A DNA stretch of 64,000 nt from Myxococcales bacterium (GTDB lineage Bacteria > Myxococcota_A > Polyangia > Polyangiales > Polyangiaceae), in NCBI GenBank assembly GCA_016703425.1, contig JADJCA010000012.1, positions 1 to 64,000 of the forward strand, given 5' to 3'. The notes beneath the pieces were generated by a model, which was given only the letters and a program-made list of their open reading frames with translations, had not been told where the DNA came from and searched no databases. The translations under genes and the position numbers were made by a program. Position 1 is the stretch's first letter, and every line of letters begins with the position of its first letter. Shown here in pieces: positions 1 to 10,777 of the stretch.

Positions 1-1871
<1,871 letters not shown>

Positions 1872-1948
1872 CGGCGCAGCCTAGCGGATCCTCGCCGGGC
1901 CTTCGAAGCGCAGAGCGGCTGCCACCCGAGAGCGGCGGCGGACGAACG

Positions 1949-2827
1949 CTACTTCCCGACGATGGACACGACGTCCATCTGCACGAACTGGCCATCGAAG
2001 GCCGCCGGCGCCGGCGGAACGTTGGGCACCACGAGGGCCGTGCCCGCTTGGTTTCGATTCTTGATCTGCAACGCGTCGCGAGGGTTCGCCGTCAGCGTGA
2101 CCGTCGCTCCCGCCGTCATGTCGACGGTGGCTGTGTAGTCGATGGTCTCGCAGTACAGATCATTGGAAGGACGAACGGTGCCTGCGTTGACGAAGTACTT
2201 CGTCACGGGCGCCGAGACCTTGAGCTCGTAGATGTTGGCGTAAGGATCCGACGCGGCGCCGCCCGTGTAGAAGAAGCCCGTCGCAGACCCGCCCGAGTAC
2301 GCGTTCGGTTCAATGATGCCGCGGAAGCGCAACGTGACGGCGTAGGTGGTGCCTGGCGCGCCGGAGAGCGTGGCCGTCTTCACCACCGGTGCCGCCGCCG
2401 CTCCGCACAGCGAAGCGTTCGCGTTGGGCGCCGTGCACGGTAGCTCCCACCTTAGGCCCACGAGCGTCGCCGCCACGTCGGCGCAAGTCCCGCCGTCGCC
2501 GACGAACCCGTCTTTGCATGTGCAGGTGATCTTGCCTGCCGGCTCGCTGCAGGTCGCGTTGGCGCCGCAGCCTCCGTTGGCCACGGCGCAACCGCTCGTC
2601 GGCGCATCGACCGCGGCCTCTGGCGTCGCGGCTTCTGTCGGCGTGGCGCCGTCGGTCGCGGTGGCGGCGTCGGTCGCCGTTCCCGCATCGCCGAGCGCGA
2701 GACCTCCGTCGGTCGTCGGCGATGAGCCGCTCGTCTCGTCGGAATCGCCACACGCGACGGCGACCACCAGCGGGCAGCCGAGGAGGAGCAGGCAACGTCG
2801 GGTCAACACGGAGAGGCGCGCGCTCAT
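1949..2827 (-). CDS. Lipoprotein with one EGF-like domain
   Basis: This is a 292-residue secreted protein. The signal peptide ends in a VAVAC lipobox (C26). A low-complexity linker rich in Asp, Ala and Thr covers about 30-78. An EGF-like module follows at about 80-116, with six cysteines in the pattern C-x6-C-x5-C ending CKDGFVGDGGTC. The remaining 170 residues look like a beta-rich domain with no family I recognise. It lies 77 bp downstream of the kinase start and is read in the same direction, so the lipoprotein may precede the kinase in one transcript. Function unknown; cell-surface attachment is inferred from the lipobox. Confidence 0.85.
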   Translation of the reverse strand: MSARLSVLTRRCLLLLGCPLVVAVACGDSDETSGSSPTTDGGLALGDAGTATDAATATDGATPTEAATPEAAVDAPTSGCAVANGGCGANATCSEPAGKITCTCKDGFVGDGGTCADVAATLVGLRWELPCTAPNANASLCGAAAAPVVKTATLSGAPGTTYAVTLRFRGIIEPNAYSGGSATGFFYTGGAASDPYANIYELKVSAPVTKYFVNAGTVRPSNDLYCETIDYTATVDMTAGATVTLTANPRDALQIKNRNQAGTALVVPNVPPAPAAFDGQFVQMDVVSIVGK

Positions 2828-3025
2828 GAGGTCCCTATAGCGGTGTTGCAGCCGGCGCGCGAGGCCGCGCAGACGGCTGGCGGCCGATGAGCGCCGCTTT
2901 GCGAGCGCGCTTACACAGTGGCGATCTCAGCTTCACCGGGAGCCCGAGGGGCCGCCGGACCTCACCGCGGCACGCGGAAACCGCGGCCGCGGCTCTTGAG
3001 CACGCCCGTCGCTTTCACGCTCGCC

Positions 3026-3673
3026 ATGAACCGATGGCTCACCTCCCTGTTGGCGCTGTCCCTCGTTGCCGGTTGCGGCTCCTCCTCCAGCGAAGAGAGC
3101 GACACCGATGAAGGCGCCCTAGGCAACTGCATCAGCATCGGCTTCCTCGGCACGTGCCGCGACACAGGGGAGAAGACGAAGCCCCAAGGGTGGCCCATTC
3201 CCGCGATGGTGAGGGTGTACAGCGATCACTTCGACGTACCCGCCGCGGTCTTGAATCATCCCAAGATGACGCCGCTGCCGCTGAACCCGGCGGCGGTCGG
3301 AGCCGAGATCAAGACGAGTACCGCCGACGGGCAGGGCATCACGTGTGACAAGAGCGGCGCAAAGCCCGGCTCCTGCTCGTTCAGCCTGCTCGTCGAGGCG
3401 AGCTTGGTGAAGGACGCGTCGGGGGCACTCGTGCCGTATTCGTCTTCGCCCAAGCCGGTGACGTTTGGCGTGAACGGCCGCGTCGCGGAGCTGCTCTTGG
3501 AAGTCTCCCAGGACGGGAAGATTGGCCCCTTGGCATGCAAGAAGACGCCGAAGGGCGCGAACTGCACCACGGCCGAGCCGTTCGGCACGATCGTCAGCGC
3601 CTACACGCCCAACACGGACACGGCCAAGGCCCTTGCCGAGGCGTCCCTCGAGCCCCCGACCGCAGCACGCTGA
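3026..3673 (+). CDS. Hypothetical lipoprotein
   Basis: The start was set at the ATG at 3026, because MNRWLTSLLALSLVAGC gives a clean signal peptide with lipobox LVAGC (C17). The open frame extends upstream to 2918, but that part has no signal character. The 215-residue product has a short Ser/Glu linker and then a domain with several Cys and alternating beta-type segments. I recognise no family. Its stop lies one base from the stop of the convergent SUFU-like gene, so no intergenic terminator can fit between them. Confidence 0.8.
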   Translation: MNRWLTSLLALSLVAGCGSSSSEESDTDEGALGNCISIGFLGTCRDTGEKTKPQGWPIPAMVRVYSDHFDVPAAVLNHPKMTPLPLNPAAVGAEIKTSTADGQGITCDKSGAKPGSCSFSLLVEASLVKDASGALVPYSSSPKPVTFGVNGRVAELLLEVSQDGKIGPLACKKTPKGANCTTAEPFGTIVSAYTPNTDTAKALAEASLEPPTAAR

Positions 3674-3674
3674 G

Positions 3675-4364
3675 TCACCAGAACTTCCAGAACGGCTTGC
3701 TGGTGACGGCTCCGACGTTCCGTCGAGCCGGCTCAGCGAGGTCGCCGATGCCTGCCTCGCGGAGTCGTGTGAGCAGCGCGCTCATGCCAGCCTTGCGCTT
3801 GAGCGTCACCTCCTCGGGGTAGAGCGGAAACAGCGTGAGGAGCTTGATCTCGCGTCCGTCCTGCGTCGGAATCGCGAAGGGCAGGGTGGTCGGTTCGAGG
3901 AGCACGAAGGCCGTGAACTTGGTGCCGGCCAGCGGCTCGTCCTGACCCGTTGGAATCAAGTGCCCGGGGCCCACGCCGCGCTTCGAGAGATGCGGGTACC
4001 GCGTGAGGCCCTCGAGCCATTGCACGGACCACGCGAGGCGCGCGTCGTCGGAAACGCCGCCGGCGCCGTCGATGGGCCAGTCGGGGGGCAGGAACATCAC
4101 GAGCTCGGCGTGGCGTCGACCGTCGCTTCCCGCATCGACGACCATCTCTCGGTCGCTCATGCCCGTCGTGTACATCGTGACCATCGGACGCTGTTCCGTG
4201 GGCGCGCAGAGGTGCACCGTCGTGTAGACGAAGCGCTGCTCGTGGGCAGGCTGCAGAACCGAGCCGGTGGCTTTGAAGCCGTGCCTTGCCATGTGCTCAT
4301 TCACGGCTCTCTGCGTCTCTTGGTTGGGCTCGCCGAGCTCTTCGGGGTCGACGGAGTCGGTCAT
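3675..4364 (-). CDS. Suppressor-of-fused (SUFU) domain protein
   Basis: The 229-residue protein starts at the ATG at 4364; the open frame continues to 4913 only as antisense of the next gene. The SUFU-like signatures are a central region with 'RRHAELVMFLPPDWP', then 'WSVQWLEGLTRYPH', and a C-terminal stretch 'FAIPTQDGREIKLLTLFPLYPEE'. Bacterial SUFU-domain proteins are often linked to contact-dependent toxin immunity or to unknown roles. No toxin gene sits next to it, so an immunity role cannot be claimed. It is divergent from the CNBD-PilZ gene across 183 bp and convergent with the lipoprotein before it. No signal peptide, so it is likely cytoplasmic. Confidence 0.82.
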   Translation of the reverse strand: MTDSVDPEELGEPNQETQRAVNEHMARHGFKATGSVLQPAHEQRFVYTTVHLCAPTEQRPMVTMYTTGMSDREMVVDAGSDGRRHAELVMFLPPDWPIDGAGGVSDDARLAWSVQWLEGLTRYPHLSKRGVGPGHLIPTGQDEPLAGTKFTAFVLLEPTTLPFAIPTQDGREIKLLTLFPLYPEEVTLKRKAGMSALLTRLREAGIGDLAEPARRNVGAVTSKPFWKFW

Positions 4365-4547
4365 GGTCTCGGATCCTAGCCCGGTCGCGCCCATGGCCGA
4401 ATACGCTTCCGCCGGCCCCGCCCCGTAAGTAAGCTGCTGCGGCCCCAAAACGTGGGCGGCAAACGCGGGCGGCAAAACGCGGGTTCTGCCCGGCTCTTTG
4501 GCCGGTACCCGCGCTCTCCACGCCGCTCTGCCAGACAGGACGTTCCC

Positions 4548-5411
4548 ATGATTCAGCCGTCTGACCTTCGCACCCTCCCGCTGTTTCGCGACATCAAGGA
4601 CGCTCAGCTCACCGAGCTCATCGGCACCTTCGCGAAGGAGACGCTCCCGGCGGGCAAGACGCTCTTCCAAGTGGGCGAAGTTCCGACGCGGCTCGTGCTC
4701 CTCTTCAAGGGAGAGATCAGCCTCCTCGAGGGCGAGGAGGAGCGGTTCCGCCTGCGGCCGCTGGCGCCCGTCGGTGAGCTCGGCGCCATCACGAGCCACC
4801 CGCGCAACGTGACCGCCGTCACGGCCACCGAGGTCGAGCTCTACAGCGTTCCCGTTGCGCAGCTCCTCTCGTTCTTCGAGAGCCACGGCCCCTTGGGTCT
4901 GTCGTTCTATCAAAACCTATTGGGCCTCGTGTCCGACAAGATCCGCCGTGACGACATGCGCATCGAGCAGATGCGGTGGAACATCATCCGCACGCAGAAG
5001 GCGATGAAGAAGCTCCGCGACCTCGTGCTGCAGAGCGTCGAGACGGAGATCTCCAAGCCGATCTTCGAGGCCCTGGACGACCTCATCGAGCACAACCGAC
5101 GCGCCCACTACCGCGTGGTGCCGCACCCCAAGTTCCCCGCCAAGGTGCGCCTCGACAACGGTGCGCTGCACGACGTCGCCGAGGTCTCCGACGGCTTCCT
5201 CAAGGTCGCGCCCGGCGCCGAGATGCCGAAGGACGGCGGCGAGTGGAGCGCCGTCTTGATCCTCCCCGCCGGCGAGATGGCCGTGAGCGGTGTCATTCAA
5301 CGCACCGGCAAAGACGGCGTGGTCGTCCGCATGGACGGCTTCATCGACGAGTATCGGAAGATGCTCGAGGACTACATGACGCGGCTTCAGCTCCTCGACT
5401 TCGTCGTCTGA
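4548..5411 (+). CDS. Cyclic nucleotide-binding (CNBD) and PilZ two-domain protein
   Basis: The start at the ATG at 4548 (MIQPSDLRTLPLF) places a CNBD/Crp-like fold at about residues 8-125. A helical segment follows (about 130-190), then a PilZ-like domain at about 195-275, opening with RAHYR, which matches the PilZ RxxxR c-di-GMP motif. The second PilZ motif ((D/N)xSxxG) is imperfect, reading EVSDGF. There is no HTH, so it is not a Crp transcription factor; it looks like a two-input second-messenger sensor. Its stop is 9 nt before the fabI start, so the two are probably co-transcribed, hinting at second-messenger control linked to fatty-acid or envelope synthesis. Confidence 0.85.
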   Translation: MIQPSDLRTLPLFRDIKDAQLTELIGTFAKETLPAGKTLFQVGEVPTRLVLLFKGEISLLEGEEERFRLRPLAPVGELGAITSHPRNVTAVTATEVELYSVPVAQLLSFFESHGPLGLSFYQNLLGLVSDKIRRDDMRIEQMRWNIIRTQKAMKKLRDLVLQSVETEISKPIFEALDDLIEHNRRAHYRVVPHPKFPAKVRLDNGALHDVAEVSDGFLKVAPGAEMPKDGGEWSAVLILPAGEMAVSGVIQRTGKDGVVVRMDGFIDEYRKMLEDYMTRLQLLDFVV

Positions 5412-5420
5412 GGTAGCGCC

Positions 5421-6308
5421 GTGTTTCCCATCGACCTGTCGGGCAAACGCGCCTTCGTCGCCGGCGTCGCTGACGACGGCGGCTTCGGCTTCGCCATCGC
5501 CAAGACGCTCGCCGAGGCCGGCGCCAGCGTGTGCGTGGGCACATGGCCCCCCGCCATGAACATCTTCCTCACGCTGCTTCGCCGCGGAAAGCTCGACGAG
5601 TCGCGCAAGCTCTCCCGCGGAACGCTCCTCGAGTTCGAGAAGATCGTCGCCTTCGACGCCGCCTTCGACGCGCTCGACGACGCGCCGGCCGAGCTTCGCG
5701 AGTCGCCACGCTACAAGGACAAGGGCGACTTCTCCATCCAAGGCGCCGCGGCGCTCTTGGCGTCGGAGTTGGGCGAGCGTCCCTTCGACTACGTGGTGCA
5801 CTCACTCGGCAACGCGCCGGAGGTCAAGAACGCGCTGCTCGACACGAGCCGCAAGGGCTACCTCGACGCCGTCGGCATCAGCGCCTACTCGATGGTCTCG
5901 ATGGTGCGGGCCTTCGCGCCGCTCATGCGCGAAGGCGGCTCCTTCGTGTCGCTCACGTACATGGCGAGCGAGCGCGTGATCCCCGGCTACGGCGGCGGCA
6001 TGTCGTCGGCGAAGGCCGCGCTCGAGAGCGACACGCGAACGCTCGCCTTCGAAGCCGGTCGAAAGCACGGCTTCCGCGTCAACACGATCTCGGCGGGGCC
6101 CTACGCGAGCCGCGCCGCCAGCGCCATCGGCATCATCGAAGACATGGTGAGCTACGTGAAGCACAACTCGCCCTTGCCGGAAGCGCTCTCGGCAGAGGAG
6201 GTCGCGCACGCCGCGCTCTTCTTGCTCTCGCCCCTCGGCCGCGGCGTCACGGGCACGACGCTCTACGTGGACAAGGGCTACCACGTGATGGGCAAAGCCC
6301 TCCCGTAG
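5421..6308 (+). CDS. fabI: Enoyl-ACP reductase (NADH), plant/chlamydial-type FabI
   Basis: This SDR-fold enzyme reduces trans-2-enoyl-ACP in the last step of each fatty-acid elongation cycle. The N-terminal nucleotide-binding segment is KRAFVAGVADDGGFGFAIAK. The stretch around residues 176-205, with SLTYMASERVIPGYGGGMSS then AKAALESDTR, is the signature of the longer plant, apicomplexan and chlamydial ENR branch rather than the E. coli FabI branch. The 295-residue length with an insertion after the nucleotide loop agrees. The start is a GTG at 5421, 9 nt after the CNBD-PilZ stop, with GAGGT at 5410-5414 as ribosome-binding site. Confidence 0.93.
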   Translation: MFPIDLSGKRAFVAGVADDGGFGFAIAKTLAEAGASVCVGTWPPAMNIFLTLLRRGKLDESRKLSRGTLLEFEKIVAFDAAFDALDDAPAELRESPRYKDKGDFSIQGAAALLASELGERPFDYVVHSLGNAPEVKNALLDTSRKGYLDAVGISAYSMVSMVRAFAPLMREGGSFVSLTYMASERVIPGYGGGMSSAKAALESDTRTLAFEAGRKHGFRVNTISAGPYASRAASAIGIIEDMVSYVKHNSPLPEALSAEEVAHAALFLLSPLGRGVTGTTLYVDKGYHVMGKALP

Positions 6309-6405
6309 CCATCCTCCCGCTGTCCCTCGTACACGTGAACGTGCCCCTGCCCGTGGACGCTCCCAACGGCGTCGCATCACGCCGTCTGCATCAGACCGTC
6401 CGCAT

Positions 6406-7221
6406 TTACACCGTCGGCGTTGCTCCAGCCGTCGTGGTCGCCGCGGGGTCAACCACTGGCGCGACGGCGGGCGCCGGGCCAGGCCCGCTGTAGCTGTACG
6501 AGTAGCTGTAGCTCCCAGGGCCCGTGACAGAAAGGTTGTAGGTTGCATTGCCGCCATCAGGCAGCGTGATGCTGCTCGTGCCGGGCAGACCGGCGAGCGG
6601 CCCGAGCGGCGCCTGCGTGGCGTCTGGCAACGTGCCGGCGGCAACGGCGCCACCGGGAATCGCGCCAAGGTTGAACGGCACCGGGCCGTGCGGCGCGAAG
6701 GGAGCGAAGGGCGCCGGAGGGGGAACGAGACCTTGCGGACCGAGAATGCCAGGCGGCGGCACGAAGCCCTGCGAACCGAGGACGCCGGGCGGCGGAACGA
6801 AGCCGTGCGGCCCGAAGAGGCCGGGCGGGGGACCGAACGCGCCGGGGTGAAACGCCCCGGGCTGAGTAGCGTGGGCCGGATCGGTGCGCTGCTCGAGCGC
6901 GTTCACGATGGTGCCGAGCGGAGCGGAGAGCTCGGGGTGCGCGGCGGTGAACTGATCGATGGCCGCCGTGAAGGTTGGATCGTTGAGGAGCTGATTGACG
7001 GCGCCGCCGATGGCGGGATCGTGCAAGAGGTGTCCGATGCCGCCAAAGCCGCCGCCGGGGAAGGGGAAGCCTCCGCCACCGAAGGGAAAGCCGCCGCCGT
7101 TCCCGCCAAAGCCGGTCGGGTCGGGCGCGCTCACGCTCGTGGTCGTCGAGTGGGCCAACGCCGAGTTGAGCGAGATTCCACCATCGACGCGGTCCAGTTG
7201 ATCCATCGCAAGCTTTCGCAT
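6406..7221 (-). CDS. Gly/Pro-rich repeat protein with a double-glycine leader
   Basis: The start at the ATG at 7221 is fixed by a GGAGG six bases upstream. The first 15 residues, MRKLAMDQLDRVDGG, fit the bacteriocin/RiPP-type leader consensus ELxxVxGG, whose GG is cut by C39 peptidase-ABC exporters. The rest (256 residues) is not bacteriocin-sized: a Gly/Phe/Pro-rich stretch (about 40-65), a helical segment (about 65-110), about three units of a 12-residue repeat of form GFVPPPGxLGxQ (about 125-170), and a tail with alternating Ser-Tyr. It has almost no cysteine. No C39 exporter or maturation enzyme lies in the window. Function is unknown; an exported structural or matrix protein is one reading. 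Confidence 0.78.
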   Translation of the reverse strand: MRKLAMDQLDRVDGGISLNSALAHSTTTSVSAPDPTGFGGNGGGFPFGGGGFPFPGGGFGGIGHLLHDPAIGGAVNQLLNDPTFTAAIDQFTAAHPELSAPLGTIVNALEQRTDPAHATQPGAFHPGAFGPPPGLFGPHGFVPPPGVLGSQGFVPPPGILGPQGLVPPPAPFAPFAPHGPVPFNLGAIPGGAVAAGTLPDATQAPLGPLAGLPGTSSITLPDGGNATYNLSVTGPGSYSYSYSYSGPGPAPAVAPVVDPAATTTAGATPTV

Positions 7222-7633
7222 GTCCGGCCTCCGAGAGACGGGAACTGCAAAGGTCTCGCCAACCCGGTGGTCTGCGAAATCCCGCATTTCTCGCGTGGGC
7301 GTTCGCCGTGCCCACACACGCCCCGAGGAATCGGGCGCTCACCGGCCGGTGCGCCGGCGGCTCCGCTCCTTCGTCCTACACGGATCGGTGGGGACTCAGC
7401 TCGCCGCCCGAAGAGCGGAAGCGATCGGTTGCGGCGGCCGGTCACTGCCGAATCCTCGAATGACAATCTAGCGTCCTGGCTTCGGGGCGGCGACTTGGCC
7501 ACCGCTGTCCCGCTGTCACGGGTCGACCACGACATGTCACGCGATCCGCGCGATCACAGCGGCCCGATTCCTCGGCCGTTTGGTGCCCCAGGTCCGACTC
7601 GACCGGGGCATGTTCGTTGCAGCCCTCGCGCCG
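7222..7633. other. 412-bp divergent intergenic region
   Basis: This region separates the minus-strand double-glycine gene and the plus-strand teneurin-like gene. It contains a perfect 12-bp palindrome CACCGGCCGGTG at 7340-7351, and a direct repeat TGTCACG at 7514-7520 and 7535-7541 whose 21-bp period is two helical turns. No open frame with coding character and no convincing -35/-10 pair were seen. The repeat pair lies about 95-120 bp upstream of the lipoprotein start, where an activator site could act. Confidence 0.5.
7228..7232 (-). promoter_or_regulatory. Ribosome-binding site GGAGG fixing the start of the double-glycine protein
   Basis: CCTCC on the + strand reads GGAGG on the minus strand, six bases before the ATG at 7221. 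It decides between this start and an upstream in-frame ATG at 7317, which would bury the leader peptide. Confidence 0.75.
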
Positions 7634-10600
7634 ATGCGCTTCTCGTCCCGTGACGTTGTCCTCGCTTTGGCCGCCCTCGTCGCGGTCGCCTGCACTTCGA
7701 AGGAGGCGCCAAGCGTGGGGGGGGCTCCCGCGCAAGGAGCGACGGCCACGTGCGGCGACTCCGCGCAGAACGGCGCCGAGACCGACGTAGACTGCGGCGG
7801 CAGCGCCTGCGCACCGTGCGCGGTGAACAAGGGATGTTTCGCCGCGACCGATTGCGCGTCGGGCGTGTGCACGAACAAGACGTGCGTCGCGCCGTCGTGC
7901 AGCGACGGTGTTCGCAACGGAGACGAATCGGCGGTCGACTGCGGCGGCGGCTGCGCGCCATGCCCCGCCGTCGTGGTTCCACCGGCCGACAGCGGGCCGA
8001 CGCCCGACAGCGGGCCCGCCCCGACGTGCTCCGACGGCGCGAAGAACGGCACCGAGACGGACACCGATTGCGGCGGCGCGTGCGCCGCGTGCGTGGACGG
8101 CAAGGCATGTGTCGCGGGCGGCGACTGCGCCTCGGGCTCGTGCAAAGGCAACGTCTGCGCCGCCCCCACGTGCGCCGACGGCGTGAAGAACGGTGCCGAG
8201 ACTGACGCCGACTGCGGCGGCGCCACGTGCCCCGTGTGCCCGACGAACAAAGCGTGCGTCGGCCCGAACGACTGCGCGTCTTTGGTGTGCACGACCAGCT
8301 CGTGCGCGGCGCCGACCTGCACCGACGGCATCAAGAACGGTGACGAGCTCGCCAAAGACTGCGGCGGCACCTGCGAGGGCTGCGCCGTGGGGGTCGTCTG
8401 CAAGGTCCCATCGGATTGCGCGACCGGCGTCTGCGCCGCGGGTTCGTGTCAGCCCGCCTCGTGCGGCGATCACGTCAAGAACGGCTCCGAGACGGGTCGC
8501 GACTGCGGCGGTGGCACGTGCCCGGCATGCGGGGCCGGCGAGGGATGCGCGGGACCGAGCGATTGCGTGAGCGGCGTCTGCACGACCGGAAAGTGCAACG
8601 ACTACGTGACGGCACCTCCGCTGACGGCGAGCGTCGGTGCCACGACTGCATCGGCGACCCGCTTTCTCTACTCGGGCGCGAACCCTGTTCAGGTCGGCGT
8701 TGGGGCGGGGGCGATTGTCGCCGAGCACGCAGCGGCGCTCCGCGGTCGCGTCATTGATCGCAACGACGCCCCCGTGAGCGACGTCCGCGTCACCGTCGTC
8801 GGCCGACCGGAGTTTGGTCACACGTCGACCCACGCCGACGGCACCTTCGACATGGCGGTCAATGGGGGCGTGGCCATGGTCCTCGACTTCACGAAGACGG
8901 GCGTCCTCGGCGTGCAACGAACCGTCGACCCGGCGTGGGGAGAGTACCGCGCGCTCGACGACATCGTCGTCACCGCGCTCGACGCGAAGGTGACGACCGT
9001 GGACCTGCCCGCCATGACGACGCCCGTCGTGGCGCAGGGGACGCCCATGACGGACGACGACGGTACGCGCAAGGCGACGATGGTGTTCATGCCTGGCACG
9101 CAGGCGAACATGAAGATCGGCGCCACGCTCGTGCCGCTGACGCAGCTCCACGTCCGCGCGACCGAGTACACCGTCGGCCCCAAAGGGCTCAAGGCCATGC
9201 CGGGGTCGCTGCCGCCCTCGAGCAAGTACACGTACGCCGTCGAGCTGAGCGTCGACGAAGCCATCGCCGCGGGCGCGTCTTCCGTCGTCTTCTCTCAGCC
9301 GGTCCCCACCTACGTCGACAACTTCCTCGGCATGCCCGTCGGTGCGCTCGTCCCGGTGGGCTACTACGACCGCAAGCTCGGTCGCTGGGCGGCGGAGCCG
9401 AACGGCCGCGTCCTCAAGGTGCTGTCGATCACGAGCGGTGCGGCAGACTTGGACGTCGATGGCTCCGGCATCGCGGCGAACGCTAGCGCGCTCGCTGGCC
9501 TCGGCATCACGATCCACGAGCAGCAGAAGATCGCCGAGACTTACGCGGCGGGCTCGTCGTTCTGGCGCGCGTCGCTGACGCACTTCACGGGCTACGACCT
9601 CAACTGGGGTGGCGGTCCGCCCCCCGGAGCCGGTCCGCCGCCCGGCCCGCCGCCGCCCCCGAAGAAGGACGACCCGTGCGAACGGCGCGGCTCCATCATC
9701 GGCTGCAACGATCAGACGCTCGGGGAAGACATCCCGATCCCCGGAACGCCGTACTCGCTCCGCTACGACTCGGCGCACGCGCCCGGTCGCAAGGAAGACT
9801 TCTCCTTCGAGGTTCCCATCGCGGGCGCCACGCTCCCGCCGAACGTGCTCCGCATCGACGTGCAGGTGAACGTGGCAGGCCGCTCGTTCAAGCAGACATT
9901 CGCGGCTTCGCCGAACCAAACCTTCAAGTTCACGTGGGACGGTCTCGACGCGTTCGGTCGCCGGCTGCCGGGCCGGCAACGCGCCGACGGCACGATCGCG
10001 TACGTCTACAAGGTCGTCTACATGGCGGCGCGCGCGGATCTGATCCGCTCCTTCGCCGAGCTCTCCGGTGATCAGATCGCGACCGACCGCACGCGCGGCG
10101 AGATCATGCTGCAGCAAACGTTCACCCGACCGGTCGGTGTGCCCGCGACACCGAGCCTCGGCGGCTGGCTGCTGTCGGCCCATCACACGTACTCGCTGGG
10201 GGACGGAGTGCTGTACTTCGGCGATGGCTCGCGCCAACGCGCGGACAGCCTCGGAGAGACCATCACCACCGTCGCCGGCAACGGTACGCTCGGATACAAC
10301 GGCGACGGCATCCTCGCGACGGCGGCGCAGCTCGCGAACCCGCACATCGCGCAACCCATGCGCGACGGGTCGATGCTCATCGTCGACTACCAGAACCACC
10401 GACTCCGCAAGGTCAGTCCCACCGGGGTCATCTCTACGTTCGCGGGAACGGGCGTCTCCGGTCACAACGGCGACGAGGGGCTCGCCATCAACGCGCAGCT
10501 CCACAGCCCATCCGCAAGATCACGCCCGACGGGATCATCCACGCTTACGCCGGCACGGGCAGCGCGGGCTTCTCGGGGGACGGCGGCCCAGCCAAGGCAG

Positions 10601-10777
10601 CCCAGCTCGATCATCCCTACTTCATCGACCTCGCGCCCGACGGCTCGCTGTACATCGGCGACACGTACAACCATCGCTACCGCAAGGTGTCGGCCGACGG
10701 CTTCATCTCGACCGCGATCGGCAACGGCACGGCAGGCAACAACGGAGTCGGTCAACCGGGACCGCAGCACCTCGTGA
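7634..10777 (+). CDS. Teneurin-like surface lipoprotein, N-terminal part (frame broken near 10509)
   Basis: The start at the ATG at 7634 gives a signal peptide with lipobox LVAVAC (C20). There are six Cys-rich units (about residues 40-321), each around a DCGG..C..C core, then a carboxypeptidase-regulatory/TTR-like beta domain (about 366-450), a beta-rich region (460-650), a Pro/Gly linker (659-677), an FN-plug-like/YD region (about 680-875) including LGGWLLSAHH and GVLYFGDGSR, and NHL repeats from about 876. This is the domain order of animal teneurins. Homologous protein ends at P959 (codon 10508-10510); the rest of the frame to 10777 is out-of-frame noise. The continuation starts at 10510 in the next frame. 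About 20 residues of one NHL unit are missing at the junction. Confidence 0.85.
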   Translation: MRFSSRDVVLALAALVAVACTSKEAPSVGGAPAQGATATCGDSAQNGAETDVDCGGSACAPCAVNKGCFAATDCASGVCTNKTCVAPSCSDGVRNGDESAVDCGGGCAPCPAVVVPPADSGPTPDSGPAPTCSDGAKNGTETDTDCGGACAACVDGKACVAGGDCASGSCKGNVCAAPTCADGVKNGAETDADCGGATCPVCPTNKACVGPNDCASLVCTTSSCAAPTCTDGIKNGDELAKDCGGTCEGCAVGVVCKVPSDCATGVCAAGSCQPASCGDHVKNGSETGRDCGGGTCPACGAGEGCAGPSDCVSGVCTTGKCNDYVTAPPLTASVGATTASATRFLYSGANPVQVGVGAGAIVAEHAAALRGRVIDRNDAPVSDVRVTVVGRPEFGHTSTHADGTFDMAVNGGVAMVLDFTKTGVLGVQRTVDPAWGEYRALDDIVVTALDAKVTTVDLPAMTTPVVAQGTPMTDDDGTRKATMVFMPGTQANMKIGATLVPLTQLHVRATEYTVGPKGLKAMPGSLPPSSKYTYAVELSVDEAIAAGASSVVFSQPVPTYVDNFLGMPVGALVPVGYYDRKLGRWAAEPNGRVLKVLSITSGAADLDVDGSGIAANASALAGLGITIHEQQKIAETYAAGSSFWRASLTHFTGYDLNWGGGPPPGAGPPPGPPPPPKKDDPCERRGSIIGCNDQTLGEDIPIPGTPYSLRYDSAHAPGRKEDFSFEVPIAGATLPPNVLRIDVQVNVAGRSFKQTFAASPNQTFKFTWDGLDAFGRRLPGRQRADGTIAYVYKVVYMAARADLIRSFAELSGDQIATDRTRGEIMLQQTFTRPVGVPATPSLGGWLLSAHHTYSLGDGVLYFGDGSRQRADSLGETITTVAGNGTLGYNGDGILATAAQLANPHIAQPMRDGSMLIVDYQNHRLRKVSPTGVISTFAGTGVSGHNGDEGLAINAQLHSPSARSRPTGSSTLTPARAARASRGTAAQPRQPSSIIPTSSTSRPTARCTSATRTTIATARCRPTASSRPRSATARQATTESVNRDRSTS

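Noticed and set aside
6366..6385. ACGGCG/CGCCGT hairpin between fabI and the double-glycine gene
   Set aside because: The stem is short and there is no T-run, so a terminator is not supported.
7442..10504. A 1020-codon open frame on the minus strand
   Set aside because: It is antisense to the teneurin-like gene. High G+C third positions keep it open, and its composition (Arg/Ala/Val/Asp only) has no domain.
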